Assembly (NCBI GenBank): GCA_025936955.1
Contig: JAICSL010000050.1
Coordinates: 1-8,629 of the forward strand
Source of the DNA: Nitrososphaeraceae archaeon
Lineage (GTDB): Archaea > Thermoproteota > Nitrososphaeria > Nitrososphaerales > Nitrososphaeraceae
Length of the DNA stretch: 8,629 nt
Direction of reading: 5' to 3'
Both the position numbers and the translations under genes were made by a program. Of this stretch, positions 6,178 to 8,629 are shown piece after piece (positions within the stretch are counted from its first letter, which is position 1; every line of letters starts with the position of its first letter). The notes beneath the pieces were generated by a model that did no database searches, was not told where the DNA came from, and saw nothing but the letters and a program-made list of their open reading frames with translations.

Positions 6178-7182
6178 CTAGGAAAAAATATAAGGCATAT
6201 TTGAAAGATTCTTGGCATTCCTTAGAGCCGTCTCATATTTGCTTTCGGAAAAAATATTTTGTTGAAGATATAAACTTTTAAATTTTCTACCATCATCGGC
6301 AAATATGCCAACAAGATTTCCACTCTCTAACTTTTCAGCCGTTTTAATCATAGATGCCATAACAGATCCAGAAGATGGTCCAACGAGTAATTGCTCTTTT
6401 TCAAATAATTGCTTTACACTATTGAATGAATCCTCATTAGTAGCTGTTATCCAGTCATCGACAACAGTCAAATGCCGCTTAAACAAATCTGGCATAGCCG
6501 ATTCTTCAAAGTTTCTTAGTCCTTGAAGCAGATGGTTTCTTTGAGCCTGAATCGCAATTACTTGTATTTTCCTGTCCTTTTCCTTCAGAAAAGCCCCAGT
6601 ACCAGTGATTGTACCTCCAGTACCACAACCTGTAAGAAAATGAGTGATTTTCCCATTGGTTTGTTCCCAGATCTCTGGGCCGGTACTTTCATAGTGTGCC
6701 AAAAAATTAGATTCATTTTCATATTGGTTTGGCATATAATAGAGGTCAGGCTTTGGTTTTGAAATCGCTTTAGCGAGTGCTATACTTTGATCTGTCCCTG
6801 AACCTACCCTAGGACACAAATCATCCGAGGTTTCATGCAAAGTAGCACCTAAATTTCTCAAAATTATTTTCGTTTCATTGCTAACTTTTTCAGGAATAAC
6901 AATTTCAACTTTGTATCCTAGAGCAGTAGCAATACCAGTTAAAGCGATACCTGTATTGCCAGATGTAGGCTCAATGATTATACTTTTGCCCTTTTTTAAT
7001 ATGCCTTTTTTTTCAGCATTCCTAATCATCCAGTAGGCAGCTCTATCTTTAACAGAACCAAATGAGTTATACCACTCTAATTTAGCATATAATTTGACAT
7101 TCTCATGAGAAAAGGAAGTTAACTCTATCAAAGGGGTGTTGCCTATCCGGTCAATTACATCCGGCAATGCAACTGTCGTCAT
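6178..7182 (-). CDS. Cysteine synthase-family PLP enzyme (CysK/CysM/O-phosphoserine sulfhydrylase type)
   Basis: A 334-residue fold-type II PLP enzyme. IGNTPLIEL at 13-21 is the family N-terminal signature. SVKDR at 43-47 carries the Schiff-base Lys (K45). PTSGNTG at 72-78 is the substrate-carboxylate (Asn) loop, and GCGTGGTITG at 185-194 is the PLP-phosphate loop. A late GPSSGS supplies the Ser that contacts the PLP ring nitrogen. It should form cysteine, or a related thiol amino acid, from an activated serine and a sulfur donor. The acceptor (O-acetylserine, O-phosphoserine or other) cannot be fixed from sequence. Relatives often have YNPFGSVKDR; here the residue after Asn39 is Ser rather than Pro. 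There is no CBS regulatory domain and no haem region. It lies 2 bp behind the TusA-family gene, so the two are almost certainly one transcript, suggesting a protein-bound sulfur supply. Confidence 0.9.
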   Translation of the reverse strand: MTTVALPDVIDRIGNTPLIELTSFSHENVKLYAKLEWYNSFGSVKDRAAYWMIRNAEKKGILKKGKSIIIEPTSGNTGIALTGIATALGYKVEIVIPEKVSNETKIILRNLGATLHETSDDLCPRVGSGTDQSIALAKAISKPKPDLYYMPNQYENESNFLAHYESTGPEIWEQTNGKITHFLTGCGTGGTITGTGAFLKEKDRKIQVIAIQAQRNHLLQGLRNFEESAMPDLFKRHLTVVDDWITATNEDSFNSVKQLFEKEQLLVGPSSGSVMASMIKTAEKLESGNLVGIFADDGRKFKSLYLQQNIFSESKYETALRNAKNLSNMPYIFS

Positions 7183-7184
7183 TT

Positions 7185-7436
7185 CTATTTTGCCTTCTTT
7201 ATTATAAATTCAAGATCCTTTTGATCTTTATTGATAGATAAAAGTTCATGCCCGCTCCTTCTTACCCATCTTGAAATGTCTTCCTCAGATTCCGGATCAT
7301 CGGCCACTATCTTAATCATCTCTCCTATTGCTAATCTTTCCATTTCTATCTTTGTTCTAAAGACAGGCTCAGGACAATAGAGACCTCTAACATCAATAGT
7401 TTTAGATGAAGACTTATTGCTATTGCTAGTACTCAT
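7185..7436 (-). CDS. tusA: TusA/SirA/YedF-family sulfur carrier protein
   Basis: An 83-residue protein starting at the ATG at 7436, with an 11-residue Ser/Asn-rich N-terminus before the domain. DVRGLYCPEPV at 15-25 is the family signature, with the persulfide-carrying Cys at 21 in CPxP context. The usual two-layer alpha/beta pattern follows: a helix (RTKIEMERLAIGE), a strand (IKIVADDP) and a helix (EEDISRWVRRSGH). TusA proteins hold sulfur as a persulfide and hand it to tRNA thiolation, molybdenum cofactor or other sulfur pathways. The gene overlaps nothing, but its TAG lies only 2 bp before the next ATG, so translation is likely coupled to the cysteine synthase-family gene. Family membership is firm; the acceptor is inferred from the neighbour only, and the gene symbol denotes the family, not proven TusA function. 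Confidence 0.88.
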   Translation of the reverse strand: MSTSNSNKSSSKTIDVRGLYCPEPVFRTKIEMERLAIGEMIKIVADDPESEEDISRWVRRSGHELLSINKDQKDLEFIIKKAK

Positions 7437-7449
7437 AGTTATACAAACT

Positions 7450-7475
7450 AAATTTATAACTTCATCGTATTAAAT
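7450..7475 (-). promoter_or_regulatory. Promoter region of the tusA-cysteine synthase operon
   Basis: On the minus strand two AT-rich boxes precede the ATG at 7436: ATTTAATAC (7467-7475), placed for a start about 9 bases before the ATG, and TTATAAATTT (7450-7459), which is nearer and would place the start at or just inside the gene. The first spacing is the more usual. No Shine-Dalgarno-like sequence is present. Confidence 0.35.
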
Positions 7476-7624
7476 GTTTATGACTTATTCCTTTAATCAA
7501 GATAGCAGATATACTAAGAACGATGTTTATTTTTCTTTTCATTCTGTCAGTAAAGAGATATAATTTGAATGGCAAAGATGAATATATTAAAGAAATTACA
7601 TTCGCCTGTCAAGGATTAAATTAA

Positions 7625-7819
7625 TCAGATCCGACCGTGAAACGTTCTCTTAATAACTATCACAGTCCCATATAGAAAAATAAAATAAATATACAACCTG
7701 AATGAAAAATAGTCAACTAAATTTGCATATTCCTTGGTATTATATGATGGGTTAGCCAAGGTACATTTATGATCGGTAAAAAGCAGGTCATTGATGCCCA
7801 CTATTTTGGCGAAGCGCAT
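7625..7819 (-). CDS. Doubtful small ORF with one hydrophobic segment
   Basis: Sixty-four codons from the ATG at 7817-7819; a TTG one codon earlier is less likely, and the frame is open upstream only to the stop at 7853-7855. The N-terminal half (MRFAKIVGINDLLFTDHKCT) is not recognisable. Residues about 41-56 (FRLYIYFIFLYGTVIVI) are hydrophobic enough to span a membrane, followed by a basic tail. No promoter or ribosome binding site stands out, and the start region sits inside the right arm of an inverted repeat. It may be a remnant or chance. Confidence 0.2.
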   Translation of the reverse strand: MRFAKIVGINDLLFTDHKCTLANPSYNTKEYANLVDYFSFRLYIYFIFLYGTVIVIKRTFHGRI

Positions 7820-7825
7820 CAATGA
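7788..7825. repeat. 10-bp perfect inverted repeat with 18-bp spacer
   Basis: TCATTGATGC at 7788-7797 is matched by GCATCAATGA at 7816-7825. The spacer (7798-7815) is relatively GC-rich. In RNA two more G-U pairs would lengthen the stem to 12. It could be a hairpin in a small RNA, a protein site, or the trace of a mobile element. No adjacent target duplication or transposase sequence was seen. Confidence 0.45.
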
Positions 7826-7927
7826 TTGATGTGTCCAATTAGCGTAAGCGGATTACAAATTTACAAGATAATTCGCTATAGAATCTATAAATTAAAGTAT
7901 TAGACATAAAAAATCGAATTCCTATCC

Positions 7928-7963
7928 AAAAAAATGGTCGTTCTATTTTAGAAGAACGACCAT
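7928..7963 (-). terminator. Hairpin and T-run terminator of the broken secreted-protein gene
   Basis: Arms ATGGTCGTTCT (7934-7944) and AGAACGACCAT (7953-7963) pair perfectly over 11 bp around an 8-base loop. On the minus strand the stem is followed at once by seven T (A at 7928-7934, the last shared with the stem base). It begins 9 bp beyond the stop codon at 7973-7975. The opposite direction has no T-run, so it acts on the minus strand. Archaea need only the T-run; a bacterial-style hairpin as well is notable. Confidence 0.75.
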
Positions 7964-7972
7964 GATGTACTA

Positions 7973-8194
7973 TTATATACAGAGTGCAGCCACGTCACTT
8001 ACAGCATTCAACTGAACATTTGCTGCAGTTTGACCAAATCCAGTTGCTATTGCTTTATCTTTGTTCTTTACTTAAGTAATTATATTTCCATCACCCGATG
8101 CATATGCTGCGGGAGTTATGATCAGCGCTCCTGCTACTAAAGCTGCAGCTGCCATACTGGTACAATCGACGTTAAGGTTACTGTTTTTGTTCAA
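7973..8194 (-). pseudogene. Small secreted protein gene broken by an in-frame TAA
   Basis: From the ATG at 8153-8155 the frame reads MAAAALVAGALIITPAAYA, a complete signal peptide ending in AYA, then SGDGNIIT and a TAA at 8072-8074. The same frame then continues for 32 more codons (VKNKDKAIATGFGQTAANVQ and on to VAALCI) to the TAA at 7973-7975. The part after the stop is clearly protein-like and matches the style of short exported thaumarchaeal proteins with Asn/Gln/Ala-rich tails. A single C-to-T change of CAA (Gln) would explain the stop. Upstream, the frame is open to a TTG at 8192-8194 (LNKNSNLNV), which looks like a former MNKNSN start, so the original gene probably spanned all 74 codons. 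Its terminator is intact. Alternatives are a sequencing error or readthrough; TAA makes pyrrolysine insertion unlikely. Confidence 0.7.
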
Positions 8195-8205
8195 ATTTTA
8201 AACAG

Positions 8206-8219
8206 TAATAAAATTTTAT
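8206..8219 (-). promoter_or_regulatory. Candidate TATA box of the broken secreted-protein gene
   Basis: On the minus strand this reads ATAAAATTTTATTA. Its centre is about 18-20 bp before the TTG at 8194 and roughly 57 bp before the ATG at 8155. Initiation 26 bp downstream would fall near 8187, close to the TTG. Sequence match is good but position is only approximate. Confidence 0.3.
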
Positions 8220-8629
8220 GTAGAGATCTGAAGTGATGAAATTAGTGCTACTAATAGATGCTGAACTGTTTACTTTCATTATCCCATATCTAAGTAAGAC
8301 TAATTGTGTTGTTGTGATCTTTATATAATAATCCTAACTACCAGAGAATATATAAACGAAAATAGGTTTCGTTTGATCAATTGTACTCTTATCGATCAGT
8401 ATCACCTAATTCTTTGAACAGAATGTTCATTATACAGTCAAAATGCTTTCAGTTATCATTATTATTACGAAGATATGCCCTCTCTCATTGTTGTTACAAA
8501 GATTTGAGATAAAGAAGCCTTTGATTTTGAGAATCAAATTAGGGACAATAAGTCCTACTAATTATCCCGAGAGTAAATTCCACTATTATATTTATTCTGA
8601 AAAGTTTCTAATGTAAATTTCTTTATGAT
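8220..8629. other. Right-end region without a convincing gene
   Basis: About 410 bases of AT-rich DNA. A TATA-like box on the plus strand (ATATATAA, 8347-8354) adjoins an 8-bp dyad at 8354-8374. A 57-codon plus-strand frame at 8443-8616 is the only candidate downstream, but its composition is poor. A 7-bp hairpin lies at 8520-8538 (TTTGATT, TTGAG, AATCAAA). The region may be the promoter of a gene beyond the right edge. Confidence 0.4.
8354..8374. promoter_or_regulatory. 8-bp dyad abutting a TATA-like box
   Basis: AAACGAAA (8354-8361), five bases, then TTTCGTTT (8367-8374): a perfect inverted repeat that begins at the last base of the plus-strand TATA-like box ATATATAA. A dimeric regulator bound here would lie between the TATA box and the start site, a usual place for archaeal repressors. 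Controlled gene not visible; role inferred. Confidence 0.35.

Larger units (their letters stand above)
7476..7972. other. Largely non-coding region between the tusA operon and the broken secreted-protein gene
   Basis: About 500 bases. It contains one doubtful minus-strand frame at 7625-7819, a 10-bp inverted repeat at 7788-7825 that overlaps its beginning, and the terminator hairpin at 7928-7963; each is listed separately. The rest is AT-rich with no frame longer than a few tens of codons. Base composition around 7780-7855 is visibly richer in G and C than its surroundings, which could mark a foreign or remnant segment. Confidence 0.4.

Noticed and set aside
6305..6762. Two plus-strand frames inside the cysteine synthase-family gene
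   Set aside because: They run opposite a complete enzyme gene with all catalytic motifs; the products show no family resemblance.
8443..8616. 57-codon plus-strand frame (MLSVIIIITK start)
   Set aside because: It opens with a low-complexity ATT run, has an implausible composition and no close promoter. It may be chance, although a TATA-like box lies about 90 bp upstream.

Overview
The window looks like a piece of an ammonia-oxidising archaeal (Nitrososphaeria/Thaumarchaeota) chromosome, probably from the Nitrososphaera/Nitrosocosmicus side of the group. The basis is indirect: strongly AT-rich DNA, genes with AT-rich boxes shortly upstream of the start and no clear Shine-Dalgarno, a PsbP-related extracytoplasmic protein, short secreted Asn/Thr/Ser-rich proteins, and long non-coding stretches. 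No rRNA, tRNA, CRISPR array, transposase or phage gene was seen, so the taxonomic call is inference.

Layout, left to right. (1) 1-524, plus: the C-terminal part of a PsbP-related protein whose start lies outside the window. (2) 525-988: no convincing gene; it holds a perfect 16-bp dyad. (3) 989-2019, minus: a SAM-dependent methyltransferase-like gene that appears split by a one-base frameshift in an A6/T6 run (1832-1837); restoring one base gives a continuous 343-residue frame. (4) 2020-2928: a doubtful small minus ORF and an otherwise empty AT-rich region. (5) 2929-3090, plus: a 53-residue helical protein behind a perfect 14-bp palindrome. (6) 3233-4099, minus: a SirB1-type transglutaminase-like/TPR protein. 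(7) 4277-4567, plus: a secreted Asn/Thr/Ser-rich protein, followed by a 59-residue membrane protein at 4641-4820. (8) 5161-6165, plus: thioredoxin reductase (trxB). (9) 6178-7182, minus, convergent with trxB (12-bp gap): a cysteine synthase-family PLP enzyme, preceded 2 bp upstream by a TusA-family sulfur carrier (7185-7436). (10) 7437-8629: mostly non-coding, with a broken secreted-protein gene (7973-8194, in-frame TAA) that keeps an intact hairpin-plus-T-run terminator, a doubtful small ORF over a 10-bp inverted repeat, and a dyad beside a TATA-like box near the right end.

Functionally, the best-supported theme is thiol and sulfur metabolism at 5161-7436: a disulfide reductase beside a TusA-cysteine synthase pair that is almost certainly co-transcribed. 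The remaining genes look like ordinary lineage-specific accessory genes. I did not find a clear new multi-gene system. The most useful observations are the two broken genes, two small proteins that are easy to miss, the tusA-cysteine synthase coupling and several symmetric sites.
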